Assembly (NCBI RefSeq): GCF_001513745.1
Contig: NZ_CP013382.1
Location: 2,604,001 to 2,668,000 of the forward strand
Direction: 5' to 3'
Source of the DNA: Burkholderia humptydooensis
GTDB lineage: Bacteria; Pseudomonadota; Gammaproteobacteria; Burkholderiales; Burkholderiaceae
Length of the DNA: 64,000 bases
Positions 1-9,262 of the stretch are shown piece by piece. The first letter of the stretch is position 1, and every line of letters starts with the position of its first letter. The translations under genes and the position numbers were made by a program. The notes beneath the pieces were generated by a model. The model ran no database searches. It had not been told where the DNA came from and saw only the letters and a program-made list of their open reading frames with translations.

Positions 1-2
1 TA

Positions 3-2888
3 CCGCTCGTCACGCGCCATACCGACATTGCAACCGCCGCGCCGCTGCGTGGCGTCACGACGCTGCCGCCCGTCGCATGGGAGCGCATCGGCCGGCGCGC
101 GCCCGTGCGCATCGCGCCCGGCGCGCGCACACCCGATGATCCGCTGCCGCGCGCCGACATCGTCGTGATCACGTGGACGAGCGCCGAGTGGTTCGCACTC
201 GACCACGTGTTCGTCAACAGCGGCCACGCCGGCAACTACGACGATTACGCATGGAAGCAGGCATGGCTGCCGTACACGCGTGGCGCATCGTCGTACGCGG
301 CGGACGCGAAATCGGGCACGCTCTGGGGGCTCTTCCAGATGGTGCGGATCGTCGACCGCTCGGAACGCCCGTGGAATGTGCTGCTGTTCAAGTCGAACAC
401 GCATCTCGCGCATTCGCCGTGGCTCGACGGCCTGTCCGCGATGCTCCGCTGCATCGTCGAGGACGCGCGCCCCGACCGCATCTACACGATCGGCACCGCA
501 GGCGGCGCACGCCACGATCAGCGCCTCGGCGACACGGTGCTCGCGAACGCCGCGCTGCTCGAACTGCAACGCCCGCAGAACACGGCGAGCCCCGACCGCG
601 GCAACATGTATCGCTGCCCGACGTGGTATCCGTCGACCGCGCTCGTCGGCGAAGTCCAAAGCAAGCTGCTGTTCAGGATGAGCGAAATCGTCACGCCGCA
701 ATCGCTCGCCGCGCTCTTCGGCGAACTGAAGGCGCGCCATCCCGACGATCCGGGCCTGGGCGAGCTGACGCTGCCGGATCTTCTCAACGACGCGATTCGG
801 CCTGAATGCCTGCACGCGCCGGCGATCCGCCCGCTGAAGGACACGCCGCTTCTGACGACGGATTTCTATTACATCGCGGAGGGCAACGACGCGCATGCGT
901 ACTCGTGCCTCGAAATGGACGACGCGATCATCGCCCAGCAGGCGAACCGCCTCGGCGTGCGTTTCGCTTGCGTGCGCAATATTTCCGATCCGATCGTCCG
1001 GCGCCGCACCGACCGAGGCACGCCGATCCCGGACGCCGTGCGCGCAGACTGGTCCGGCCTCATCTATTCGACGTTCGGACTGCAGACGAGCTACAACGGC
1101 GCGCTCGCGACGTGGGCGACGATAGCGGGCGAAGGTTCGGCGACCTACAACCCGAGCCGCGAGCACAGGCCCGCCGACGAAGACGATCCGCTCGAGGTGC
1201 AGCTCGCGTTCCAGGTGCGCTCGTGCGGCACGTGCTCGTTCTTCTGGCCCGCCGATCTGAAGCAGCGCGCGTACGGCCCGTATACGGCGTTCGACTTCGA
1301 CGTCACCGTGCCCTATCCGGCAAGCGCGAACGGCAAGAGCGGCGCGGCGCGCTGGATCACCGGCCACACGCGGCCGCCGGCGTTCCCGAACGGCGAAGTG
1401 ATCGACGGCTGCCGCAAGGCGCCCATCATGACGATCGGCATCAATCCGAATCTGACTGCGTTCCTGCCGGGCCAGACGGGCGCCGCATGGTGCTATCCGG
1501 ATTTCTCGTCCGACGGCGACACCGACGCATGGGCGAAATACGCGTGGTATTACCGCTATCGAACCGTCTATCAGGAGAAGCTCGATCTCGATTTCGTGCG
1601 GCGCTTCATGTTGCTCGAAGGACGCGTGAGCGCAGCGCGCGGCGGCGAGGTGACGGGCGCCGCGCGCATCGACGACAGCCCCGCGTGGTCGATCACGGTG
1701 CGCTACGACGGCGACGCAGCCGATACGACGATCGCGATCCCCGGCAAGGCCGGCGATTTCCCGTACGTGCTGCTCTTCGACACCTACCGGCCGCACAACC
1801 GCTTCGCCGCTGGCGACGTGCTCGCCGCGCGCGTGTCGGTGCCGGAAGGCATCCAGGTCGACGTGCTGCAGCAGCCGCAAAGCTATTACCTGCAGTTCGT
1901 GCCCGTGCTCGAGCGCTTCGAGCGCACGCTGCGCAACGGCGGCCATCCGGCCGCGGCGCTGCACGTCGGCGAGGACGTCTGCCAGCTCGATATGGTCGCG
2001 TGCGCGTCGCCGCACTGGAAGCCGGGCTTCCTCGGCGGCAGCGAAGCGAGCGTCGCGACGATCGTCGACAACTGCGTGAGCCGCAACGCATGGGCGATCA
2101 AGCAGATGGTGCAGACGCAGCCCGCCGTGCTCTACATCGTCAGCGAATCGAGCTGGAACATGTTCCATTCGGCGTTCGGCGCGCATGTGCGGCGCGATCC
2201 GCCACTGTCGCCGCATCCCGCCGACAAGGATTACACGCTGCTGAAGGAAACGACCGATCCCGCGCATCCGGCCTATGTCGAGTTCGACGTGACGATCGGC
2301 GGCGTGCGCTACTTCAATCGCACACGCCTCGTCATCACGCCGCACTTCTCGTACAACAGTTTCTTCCTGCAGCAATACCGGATGAGCCCGCACGACTGGC
2401 AAGCGTTCGGTGCGGCCCAGCCGCAATGCGTCGCGGCGCTCACGCCGCAGAACGGCTTCACGCTCGTGCCGCCGACGCAGGAGTACCCGGACGATTATGT
2501 CGCGATCCAGTTGCCCGCCGACGCGGATGCAGCGAATGCGGCGCGCGCATGGCTCGCGAGCCAGTTCCCCGACGCGTCCCGCACGCTCGATGCGTACTTC
2601 GTCGACGCGCATGCGTCGATGGCTTCGGTGCTCGACGAGCTCTACGCGAAACGCGCGCTCACGTGGCATGACGCCGACGGCGGCGGCTATCTGTCGCGCA
2701 CCGAAGGCTCGTGCCGGTTCTGCGTGAATCGTCACTGGCAATTCCCGAACGAATGCCGCTACGACAAGACGCATGAACCCCAGCCGCCCACCGGCTTTCT
2801 CGCCAGGGTCGCGCAGCATCTCGTCGCCACCGGCAGGCCCGCTGCATCGGAGGCCAAGTCGGACGCCACGACAGGAGCACCGCAATGA
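3..2888 (+). CDS. Nucleoside-phosphorylase-like fusion protein, 5' end outside window
   Basis: The frame is open from the first bases of the window. A GTG at 105 is available, but the residues before it read as ordinary coding sequence, so the true start probably lies upstream and the gene is partial. The N-terminal third resembles the PNP/MTA-SAH nucleosidase superfamily: a phosphate/ribose-type loop IGTAGG near in-window residue 162, then EMDDAIIAQQ near 304 and CVRNISDP near 325. The last two match the EMEGAA and ISD motifs that carry the substrate-binding Glu and the catalytic Asp. The remaining ~550 residues are unfamiliar. They contain CGTC near 405, a GINPN stretch near 478 that faintly recalls uracil-DNA-glycosylase-like folds (tentative), and a CRFC...C cluster near the C-terminus that could bind metal. 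The stop overlaps the next ATG (ATGA), so translation is coupled to the downstream paralogues. Function unknown; a nucleoside- or nucleotide-cleaving role is inferred from the fold only. Confidence 0.75.
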   Translation, partial: PLVTRHTDIATAAPLRGVTTLPPVAWERIGRRAPVRIAPGARTPDDPLPRADIVVITWTSAEWFALDHVFVNSGHAGNYDDYAWKQAWLPYTRGASSYAADAKSGTLWGLFQMVRIVDRSERPWNVLLFKSNTHLAHSPWLDGLSAMLRCIVEDARPDRIYTIGTAGGARHDQRLGDTVLANAALLELQRPQNTASPDRGNMYRCPTWYPSTALVGEVQSKLLFRMSEIVTPQSLAALFGELKARHPDDPGLGELTLPDLLNDAIRPECLHAPAIRPLKDTPLLTTDFYYIAEGNDAHAYSCLEMDDAIIAQQANRLGVRFACVRNISDPIVRRRTDRGTPIPDAVRADWSGLIYSTFGLQTSYNGALATWATIAGEGSATYNPSREHRPADEDDPLEVQLAFQVRSCGTCSFFWPADLKQRAYGPYTAFDFDVTVPYPASANGKSGAARWITGHTRPPAFPNGEVIDGCRKAPIMTIGINPNLTAFLPGQTGAAWCYPDFSSDGDTDAWAKYAWYYRYRTVYQEKLDLDFVRRFMLLEGRVSAARGGEVTGAARIDDSPAWSITVRYDGDAADTTIAIPGKAGDFPYVLLFDTYRPHNRFAAGDVLAARVSVPEGIQVDVLQQPQSYYLQFVPVLERFERTLRNGGHPAAALHVGEDVCQLDMVACASPHWKPGFLGGSEASVATIVDNCVSRNAWAIKQMVQTQPAVLYIVSESSWNMFHSAFGAHVRRDPPLSPHPADKDYTLLKETTDPAHPAYVEFDVTIGGVRYFNRTRLVITPHFSYNSFFLQQYRMSPHDWQAFGAAQPQCVAALTPQNGFTLVPPTQEYPDDYVAIQLPADADAANAARAWLASQFPDASRTLDAYFVDAHASMASVLDELYAKRALTWHDADGGGYLSRTEGSCRFCVNRHWQFPNECRYDKTHEPQPPTGFLARVAQHLVATGRPAASEAKSDATTGAPQ

Positions 2889-3667
2889 GCACGAACGATC
2901 TGCCGCAGGACATGCGCGTCGCACCGGATTCGGTGCGGGTATGGCGGGGGTTCCGGCTGCCGTCGCTCGGCCTCGATCAATTCATGAGCAAGCTCGGCAC
3001 GGTGTTCGTGCCGGCCACCGTGAAGATGCAGATCGATGCGGGCCTGCGCGCATATGCGCCGACGGTGCCGGCGGGCCTGCCCGGCAAGCCCGCGTCCGTG
3101 CCGGACGAGACCGCGATCCTGTTCTGGGCGTCGCCTGCGACGTACTGGAACGGCTTCACGCGGCTCGCGGTGCGCACGTATACGCTGACGCACAACGGCG
3201 TCTACCTGACGCAGGACAATCAGAGCCGCGCCGATTTTCCGGTCCGCTTCGACGGTACGCTCGCCGTCGATCAGCCCGTCTATCTGTACGACGCGCCCGC
3301 CGACTGGATGCACGGTGCGATCCGTCATCTCGTCGCGGCGCGGCCCTCCGCCGCCGATCCCGCGTCGTTTCGCTCGGCCATCGCCAAAGCGCTCGCCGAT
3401 ATTCAGAAGAACGTACCGCTTGCCGGCGCGCTCGCATGCGCGGGCAACGACTATGTCGTCTACTGGGAGCTCGGCCCCGTCGCGGCCGGCGCCGCGCAGG
3501 CGCCGAGCGGCGTGCCGCGCCTGCAGGCCGTGCTGACCGACTGGAGCGAAACCTTCGCGCCCGCGCCGACGTTCCTGCCGATCGGACTCTGGGACGAATG
3601 GGCCGGCATGGACGTGCGCTCGGGAAGCAGCTTCAACATGCAATTCGCACGTGAGGTCAGCCGATGA
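2885..3667 (+). CDS. Hypothetical protein, first of two tandem paralogues
   Basis: 260 residues, no signal peptide or membrane segment, family not recognised. It is clearly a paralogue of the next gene. Both share an N-terminal V-x-VWRGFR motif (residues ~16-24), a LGxVFVPA segment near 38, a PxVPDxTAxxFWA block near 75, a DWMxGxxxH block near 138, and the C-terminal signature LPxGLWDxWxGxDxR followed by NxQF. A conserved GNDYVVYW stretch near 190 corresponds to GDDYVAAW in the partner. The start ATG overlaps the upstream stop and the stop overlaps the downstream ATG, so the three are translationally coupled. The tandem arrangement suggests a heterodimer or two specificities of one small enzyme or adaptor; this is inference. 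Confidence 0.75.
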   Translation: MSTNDLPQDMRVAPDSVRVWRGFRLPSLGLDQFMSKLGTVFVPATVKMQIDAGLRAYAPTVPAGLPGKPASVPDETAILFWASPATYWNGFTRLAVRTYTLTHNGVYLTQDNQSRADFPVRFDGTLAVDQPVYLYDAPADWMHGAIRHLVAARPSAADPASFRSAIAKALADIQKNVPLAGALACAGNDYVVYWELGPVAAGAAQAPSGVPRLQAVLTDWSETFAPAPTFLPIGLWDEWAGMDVRSGSSFNMQFAREVSR

Positions 3668-4467
3668 ACACGCCGCAGGAGTCTTTCCCGGTCGCGCCGA
3701 ACGCCGTCTACGTGTGGCGCGGCTTCCGGTCGCCCGCGCTCGATTACGAGCATTTCGCGCAGTTTCTCGGCAGCGTGTTCGTGCCCGCTTGCGTGCTTCT
3801 GCAACCGCCCGTCGGACTGCGCGCCTATCTGCCGACGATGATGCCGCAAGCCGGCAAGCCGCCCGCCGTCCCCGATCAGACCGCGCTGATGTTCTGGGCG
3901 ACGCCCGCGTCGCACGATCGCGCGACCAAGGCGATCGCGGCGCGGATCTATCAGAACCTGCACGGCGACGTCTACGACATGACGCGCAGCAAGCTGCCCG
4001 AAGTGCCCGTTGCGCTCGACCCGCACGCCGATGCGCTCGTCGCCGAGCAGCCGTATTTCCTCATCGATCGCCTCGCGGACTGGATGTTCGGCAGCACGAA
4101 GCACTTCGTCGGCGCAAGGCGCGCGAATCTTCGGGCGTCGGATTTTCTCGCGGCCGTACACGTGTGGGCGGCGTCTTTTCAGGTCGAGCCACCCGACGGC
4201 GTAGACGGCGCGCTCGTGTGCTGCGGAGACGATTATGTGGCTGCGTGGATACACAGCGCGTATCCGCAACCGCGCTCCTTCCCGGCGCTCGATCAGCTCG
4301 CGGCGCTGACGACGCCCGTGCTGCGGATGGCGCCGCGCCCGCTCACGCTGCCGGCCGGGCTCTGGGACGACTGGCCGGGTCTCGACCTCACGCGCGACAC
4401 GTGCATCAACTTGCAGTTCCCCCGGCCGCGCACGTCTCGCGCCGCGCCGCGCGAACCGGAGGCATGA
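3664..4467 (+). CDS. Hypothetical protein, second tandem paralogue
   Basis: 267 residues. It shares the full motif order of the preceding protein (VWRGFR, LGSVFVPA, VPDQTALMFWA, DWMFG-K-H, GLWDDWPGLDLTRD, NLQF), but the middle has diverged strongly, so the duplication looks old. It overlaps the previous gene by 4 bp, and the phosphoesterase ATG follows its TGA with no gap. No signal peptide. Soluble and cytoplasmic by appearance. The strictly kept Trp/Asp-rich C-terminus is the best candidate for a shared functional surface. I do not recognise the family. Confidence 0.75.
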   Translation: MNTPQESFPVAPNAVYVWRGFRSPALDYEHFAQFLGSVFVPACVLLQPPVGLRAYLPTMMPQAGKPPAVPDQTALMFWATPASHDRATKAIAARIYQNLHGDVYDMTRSKLPEVPVALDPHADALVAEQPYFLIDRLADWMFGSTKHFVGARRANLRASDFLAAVHVWAASFQVEPPDGVDGALVCCGDDYVAAWIHSAYPQPRSFPALDQLAALTTPVLRMAPRPLTLPAGLWDDWPGLDLTRDTCINLQFPRPRTSRAAPREPEA

Positions 4468-6090
4468 ATGATTCCGATCGAACACTTCGAGGTTCCGCAC
4501 CTGGCGTTGTGGAAGTCGTGCGTCGCGCAAGTGCTCGCGCACGCGCTCGGCGTCGAGCATCGTCCGTCCGCCGGCATCGACGCCGACCACCCGCTGATGC
4601 GCGCGACCGACCGCTATTGCCGCGCGATGCTCGACAACCAGCCGCTCGATGCGCCTCCCGCCGATAGCGACGACGAGGCAGCGGTGCAAGCCTACCTGTC
4701 GTATCTGCATCACCGCCGCGCGCACGCGCGCATCGCCGACGATGCGCAGATCGAACGCGACGTCGAACGTCAGACGCAGCAGTACAAATTCGGCAATCCG
4801 CTGTGGCAGCAGATGTACGTCCAGTATTTCGAGTACTACTGGCAATATCCGTATCACAAGGGCGGCGAGCCGCAGTACCGCTCATGGCAGGCCGCCGACG
4901 CCGGCAAGGGCGACTTGCGCTACGGCGTGATCGAATGGAAGCTGCCGGCGCGGGCGCGCGTCGCGATCGTCGGCGACATCGGTACGGGCACCGACATCGC
5001 GGCGGCCGTCCTCGTCGCCGCGTTGAAATTCGCGCCCGACGCGATCCTGCATCTCGGCGACGTCTATTTCTCCGGCACGCGCTTCGAAACCGATCATCGG
5101 CTGGTCGGCCTCGTGCGCGACGTGCTGCGCGGCGGCAAGCGGCGCGTGCCGTTCTTCACCGTGCCCGGCAATCACGAGTATTTCACGGGCGCGGTGTCGT
5201 TCCTGCATGCGCTCGATTCGGGCCAGCTCGTCGACAGTCCCGCGCAGCGGCAGCAGGCAAGCTATTTCTGCCTGCGCACCGCGGACGACGGCTGGCAGTT
5301 CCTCGGCCTCGACACCGGCTATCACGGGCATTACATGAATGTCGCCGCATCGGCGCAGCAGGCGACGCTCGAGCGGCTGCACATCGGCAAGGTCGAGACG
5401 GCGGGCGCCGGCGCGAGCCCGCACTGGCCGACCGACAGGAATCCGTACTTTCAGCACACGCCGCTTGCCGATCTGCCGACGCGCGACACGACGTCGCCCG
5501 TCGACCAGGTAAGCGTGCGCACCGACGAAGCGGTATGGCATCTCGACAAGCTGACGAACTTCCCCGGCCGCTCGGTCCTGCTGTCGCACCATCAGCTCTA
5601 CTCGGCGCTCGACGTGTGCGGCATCGCGCAGCGCCGCGACGCATCCGGCGCGCCCGATCCCGCCGATTTCAATCGCGAATGGGTCAACACCGGGCTCTGG
5701 CGGCAATTCGGCCCGACGTTCGGCGACCGCGTGGCCGCGTGGATCTGGGGTCATGAGCACAACCTCGGCATCTTCGCGGATGCGTATCGCCCGTCCGATT
5801 GGCCGGCCGACGGCGACGAGGCGACGCGCATCTTCAAGACGCTGCCGAAAGGCCGCTGCGCAGGACACAGCGCGATTCCCGTTCAGGCGAACGAAGCTCC
5901 TTACGCGCAAAAGTATCCGGTGCCGCTGAAGCAGGCGGAGCTGCAGCTCGATCTGATCGACGGCTGGTACAACCGCGGCTTCCAGATCCTCGAGCTCGCG
6001 GGTGCAGGCAAGCCGGCCCGGCTGAGCTACTTCCAGGTCGCGGGAGCGGACCCGACGCCGCTGCCGCTGTTCGTCGAATCGATTTCATGA
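4468..6090 (+). CDS. Calcineurin-like metallophosphoesterase
   Basis: 540 residues with the complete dimetal phosphoesterase motif set in order: GDIGTG near 169, HLGDVYFSG near 194, GNHEY near 233, LLSHHQLY near 372 and GHEHN near 427. About 165 N-terminal residues precede the catalytic domain and are unassigned, as are the last ~90. All metal ligands expected for the family are present, so it should be active. The substrate cannot be read from sequence; family members cleave phosphomonoesters, cyclic nucleotides or dinucleotides. The ATG directly follows the stop of the upstream paralogue. In a cluster that also has a nucleoside-phosphorylase-like protein, a nucleotide substrate is an attractive but unproven guess. 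Confidence 0.85.
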   Translation: MIPIEHFEVPHLALWKSCVAQVLAHALGVEHRPSAGIDADHPLMRATDRYCRAMLDNQPLDAPPADSDDEAAVQAYLSYLHHRRAHARIADDAQIERDVERQTQQYKFGNPLWQQMYVQYFEYYWQYPYHKGGEPQYRSWQAADAGKGDLRYGVIEWKLPARARVAIVGDIGTGTDIAAAVLVAALKFAPDAILHLGDVYFSGTRFETDHRLVGLVRDVLRGGKRRVPFFTVPGNHEYFTGAVSFLHALDSGQLVDSPAQRQQASYFCLRTADDGWQFLGLDTGYHGHYMNVAASAQQATLERLHIGKVETAGAGASPHWPTDRNPYFQHTPLADLPTRDTTSPVDQVSVRTDEAVWHLDKLTNFPGRSVLLSHHQLYSALDVCGIAQRRDASGAPDPADFNREWVNTGLWRQFGPTFGDRVAAWIWGHEHNLGIFADAYRPSDWPADGDEATRIFKTLPKGRCAGHSAIPVQANEAPYAQKYPVPLKQAELQLDLIDGWYNRGFQILELAGAGKPARLSYFQVAGADPTPLPLFVESIS

Positions 6091-6164
6091 GCGGTCGGCG
6101 GCGCCTGGACGCCGTTCGCGCCCGGCCCGCCGATCACCGGCCGTTCGATCGCAAAGGAGCGAAC

Positions 6165-7103
6165 ATGAGCAGCCTCTATTCGATTCACCCCGATTCGGGG
6201 TCCGAAAAAATCGCGCTGAAACGCGTGTGGGATGGCGACGGCCCGCTCGCGGGCGGCTACACGAGCTTCGTCGCGCTGCCGCGCGCCGGCGGGCCCGATC
6301 TGATCGCCTACAACAAGGCCACGCAGAGGACCGACGTCTATGCGCTCGGCGACGCCGCGCCGTGGATCAATCCTGTCGATTCGAAGATCGAACTCGCCGG
6401 CGGGCCGTGGGACAGCGTCGCGTCGTTCGCGCTCGGCAACGTGCCGTATCTGCTTACGTATCGCGCCGACGACGGCACGTTCGGCTTCTTCGCGCTCGGC
6501 GCCGATCGGAGCGCGTCTCCGCCGTACACGTTTGCGCTGCCGCGCAACACCCCGACGCGCGGCTTCACGAACGTCGCGCCGTTCACGTCGCTCGGCCAGC
6601 AATACATCCTCGGCTACGACTTCAACACGGGGCGCGTCGCGAACTTCAGCGTCGCCGTGACGCCTTCGTCGGCGGACGGCGTGCCGCCGCTGCTCGCGCT
6701 GAACGTCTGGTATCACGAGTGGGCGAAGGGCTGGACGCAGTTCTCGTTCTTCCAGCTCGGCGGCGCGAACTTCTTCTTCAAGATCAACACAGCGAAGCTC
6801 AACGTCAACATCGATCACATCCAGGACAATCCGGCGCTCGGCACGGTCGAGGTCGGCAGCTACCTGCAAGGCCAGCTTCCGGACGCGCTGAAGATCACGA
6901 ATGCGGCATGCGTGCCGTGGGCGCACGGCGAACCAACGCTCATCACGTACATCGCCTCGGACGGCGCGACGGCCGTCTATCGGATTCACGCGAACTGCCT
7001 CGGCTGGACGCGTATCGGCGCCACGACGACGGTCGCGGGCGCGTCGCACGTCGTGCCGTATCGCGCCGGCAACGCGTCGTATGCGCTGTTCTATCGAAGC
7101 TGA
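6165..7103 (+). CDS. Hypothetical repeat protein, probable beta-propeller
   Basis: 312 residues starting at an ATG with AAAGGAG seven bases upstream (6154-6160). In-frame sequence further upstream overlaps the phosphoesterase gene and is not needed. The protein is built from about six similar units of ~45-50 residues with an aromatic-rich strand pattern, for example IAYNKATQRTDVYAL, LTYRADDGTFGFFAL, LGYDFNTGRVANFSV, FFKINTAKLNVNIDHI and ITYIASDGATAVYRI. This spacing fits a six-bladed propeller of the lectin or integrin-like kind. No signal peptide. It may be a binding partner for the enzymes around it. The fold is my inference from repeat spacing; no known family was recognised. Confidence 0.7.
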   Translation: MSSLYSIHPDSGSEKIALKRVWDGDGPLAGGYTSFVALPRAGGPDLIAYNKATQRTDVYALGDAAPWINPVDSKIELAGGPWDSVASFALGNVPYLLTYRADDGTFGFFALGADRSASPPYTFALPRNTPTRGFTNVAPFTSLGQQYILGYDFNTGRVANFSVAVTPSSADGVPPLLALNVWYHEWAKGWTQFSFFQLGGANFFFKINTAKLNVNIDHIQDNPALGTVEVGSYLQGQLPDALKITNAACVPWAHGEPTLITYIASDGATAVYRIHANCLGWTRIGATTTVAGASHVVPYRAGNASYALFYRS

Positions 7104-7125
7104 ACGATCGATCGAGGAACCTGCG

Positions 7126-8280
7126 ATGAACCCGAACACTGTCCCCCCGGCTGCGCGCGACGTCGCGTGGATCAAGCGCGCGTTGCAAGCCGCGATCGAG
7201 CTCGAATACTCGACGCTGCCGCTGTATCTGTCCGCGATGTTTTCGCTGGAAGTCCAGAACTACACCGCATACAACGCGATCCGCAGCATCGCGATGGAAG
7301 AAATGGTGCACATGGCCATCGCGTCGAATCTGCTCGCCGCGCTCGGCGGTTCGCCGCAATTCCAGTCGATCCGGATCGCATATCCGACGACGGGGCTGCC
7401 GGGCGGCGCGGAGCCGGATCTGCACGCCGGTCTCGCGCGCTATTCGAAGCCGCAACTGAAAAACTTCCTGCGCATCGAGACGCCCGCCTTCCTGCTGCGC
7501 CAGTTGGGCCGCGGCGGCGGCTACCCGACGATCGCCGCGTTCTACGAGAGCATACGTGATGCCGTCGAGCGCAACGCGGACGCGGTGCGCGCGGCGGTGC
7601 AGGCGGGCGGCCCGGCGAACCAGGTCGGCGACGACATCGGCTTCACGACCGTCACGTACACGCCGGGCGTCGATCCCGTCGAATCGTTCCATGCCGGCAT
7701 CGACGAAATTCTTCAGCAGGGCGAAGGTTCCGGGCGCGGCGACGTGTTCGCCGGCAATCCGTTCGAGGACGAAGAGTCGCACTACGCGCGCTTCGCCGAG
7801 CTCTATTACGGCGCGCGCTACCAGGCGCCGTCACCGCCCGTCGATTTCAATCCGAAGAACGAGCCGCTTTTCTTCGGCGGTGCGGCGATCGCGGCGCCCG
7901 TCGTGATCAACACGCTCGCCGTGCCGGGCGACGGCTACGCGAGGATTCTCGCGCTCGATCCCGACCGCAGCACGGTGGAAAACGATCTGAACGCGTTCGA
8001 CAACGGCTTTTCGGCGATCCTGTCGGCGCTCGACGCTGTATGGAACGGCCCGTCGGCTGCTTCGTGGAAGACGCTCGGCGGGGCCGTGCACGGGATGGTC
8101 GATCTGCGCGTGCTGTCGTGCTTCAACATCATGCGCCATCCGGTGCCGGCCGCCGCCGTCGCGCAACTCGCCGAGCTGTATCCGGACGAAATCGGCTACC
8201 TGCGCACTTACACCGATCTGTCGAAACCCGTGTTCTACGGTCCGAGATTCGTCAACGTGAATGGCAAGCAGGCGTCGTGA
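7126..8280 (+). CDS. VioB/RebD-type ferritin-like domain protein
   Basis: 384 residues from an ATG with GAGGAA at 7114-7119. The N-terminal ~230 residues match the ferritin-like domain of the iminophenyl-pyruvate dimer synthase group (PF12902, found in VioB, RebD and StaD). This includes the helix AIELEYSTLPLYLSAM near 22-37 and AMEEMVHMAIASNLLAALGG near 57-76, which supply Glu and Glu-x-x-His carboxylate-bridged metal ligands. VioB-type enzymes couple two imino acids in violacein and indolocarbazole pathways, but stand-alone members have other, mostly unknown roles, and no tryptophan oxidase or VioE-type partner is visible here. The C-terminal ~130 residues are unassigned. Last gene of the cluster; a strong hairpin follows. 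Confidence 0.82.
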   Translation: MNPNTVPPAARDVAWIKRALQAAIELEYSTLPLYLSAMFSLEVQNYTAYNAIRSIAMEEMVHMAIASNLLAALGGSPQFQSIRIAYPTTGLPGGAEPDLHAGLARYSKPQLKNFLRIETPAFLLRQLGRGGGYPTIAAFYESIRDAVERNADAVRAAVQAGGPANQVGDDIGFTTVTYTPGVDPVESFHAGIDEILQQGEGSGRGDVFAGNPFEDEESHYARFAELYYGARYQAPSPPVDFNPKNEPLFFGGAAIAAPVVINTLAVPGDGYARILALDPDRSTVENDLNAFDNGFSAILSALDAVWNGPSAASWKTLGGAVHGMVDLRVLSCFNIMRHPVPAAAVAQLAELYPDEIGYLRTYTDLSKPVFYGPRFVNVNGKQAS

Positions 8281-8307
8281 GCAGTCCGCACGACGACGGG
8301 CGTTGGG

Positions 8308-8340
8308 CGGCGCGCGCAAAGCGCGCCGCTCCTTTGTATT
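8308..8340 (+). terminator. Rho-independent terminator after the left-edge cluster
   Basis: A perfect 9-bp GC-rich stem (8308-8316 with 8322-8330) closes a GCAAA loop and is followed by TCCTTTGTATT. It sits 27 bases after the stop of the ferritin-like gene and ends the left-edge operon. Confidence 0.7.
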
Positions 8341-8361
8341 CGAGTTTGCGTGTGCGAGCGT

Positions 8362-9114
8362 TCAGGTCCTGTAGCCGTCGTCGCGACGCTCTAGCTTGCG
8401 AAGCAACGCCGGCCACACGAACGCGCCACCGAGTCCGCCCGTCTGCACGGACGCCGCTTCGGCACTCGTCGCGACGATCTCGGGCGGTATCTCGATCAAC
8501 TCGCCGCCATTCTGCGCGGCAAGCTGAATCTGGCACGCGGTCTCGAACAGATACATCGCGAGAAATGCGTCCGCGATCGTCGGACCGACCGTCAGCAAGC
8601 CATGATTGCGCAGCATCAGGAACGTCGCGCGCCCGAGATCGGCCTGCAAGCGCGGCTTCTCGTCATCTCTGAGCGCAACGCCTTCGTAATCGTGATACGC
8701 GAGCGACGGCAGCACGAACGTCGATTGCTGGGAAATCGCCCGCATGCCGCCGCGCTGCGCGCTGACGGCCACGCCCGCGCGCGTATGCGTGTGCAGCACG
8801 CATTGCACGTCTTCGCGCGCGGCGTGCACCGCGCTGTGAATCACGAAGCCCGCGCGGTTCACCGGGTAAGGAGAATCGCCGACCTTGTTGCCGGCCGGAT
8901 CGACCTTCACGAGCGACGACGCGGTGATCTCCTCGAACATCATTCCGTACGGGTTGATCAGAAAATGGTGATCGGGGCCGGGCACGCGCGCCGAAATGTG
9001 CGTGAAGATCAGATCGTCCCAGCCGTGCATCGCGACGAGGCGATAGCACGCCGCCAGGTCGCAGCGGAGTTTCCATTCGGCCGGATCGATGCCGGCGGCG
9101 GATGCGGTGCTCAT
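8362..9114 (-). CDS. Class II aldolase/adducin family protein
   Basis: 250 residues from an ATG with AAGGAAG upstream; longer in-frame extensions toward 9339 run into the IS end and are rejected. It has the class II aldolase (AraD/FucA-like) fold signature: VLHTHTRAGVAVS near 105 gives two zinc-binding histidines, and MLRNHGLLTVG near 168 the third. FTHISARVPG near 38 matches the substrate/phosphate loop. Family members cleave sugar phosphates or decarboxylate/dehydrate related acids; the exact substrate is not visible. Many alpha-proteobacterial and Burkholderia relatives are single genes in variable neighbourhoods, as here. Its promoter region ends about 150 bp before the insertion at 9266. 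Confidence 0.88.
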   Translation of the reverse strand: MSTASAAGIDPAEWKLRCDLAACYRLVAMHGWDDLIFTHISARVPGPDHHFLINPYGMMFEEITASSLVKVDPAGNKVGDSPYPVNRAGFVIHSAVHAAREDVQCVLHTHTRAGVAVSAQRGGMRAISQQSTFVLPSLAYHDYEGVALRDDEKPRLQADLGRATFLMLRNHGLLTVGPTIADAFLAMYLFETACQIQLAAQNGGELIEIPPEIVATSAEAASVQTGGLGGAFVWPALLRKLERRDDGYRT

Positions 9115-9262
9115 GAAGGCTTCCTTTCGTTGCGGCCGACTGCCCGTGCAGTCGCTTTCGATGCAATGGGGCGCGCGTGCGTCACGCGCTCGGGTCGCGA
9201 CGCCGACGCGCCGCCGCGGTGGAGCCGCACGCCACCCTACCAGTTTCGCGCGCCGGTGTGCA

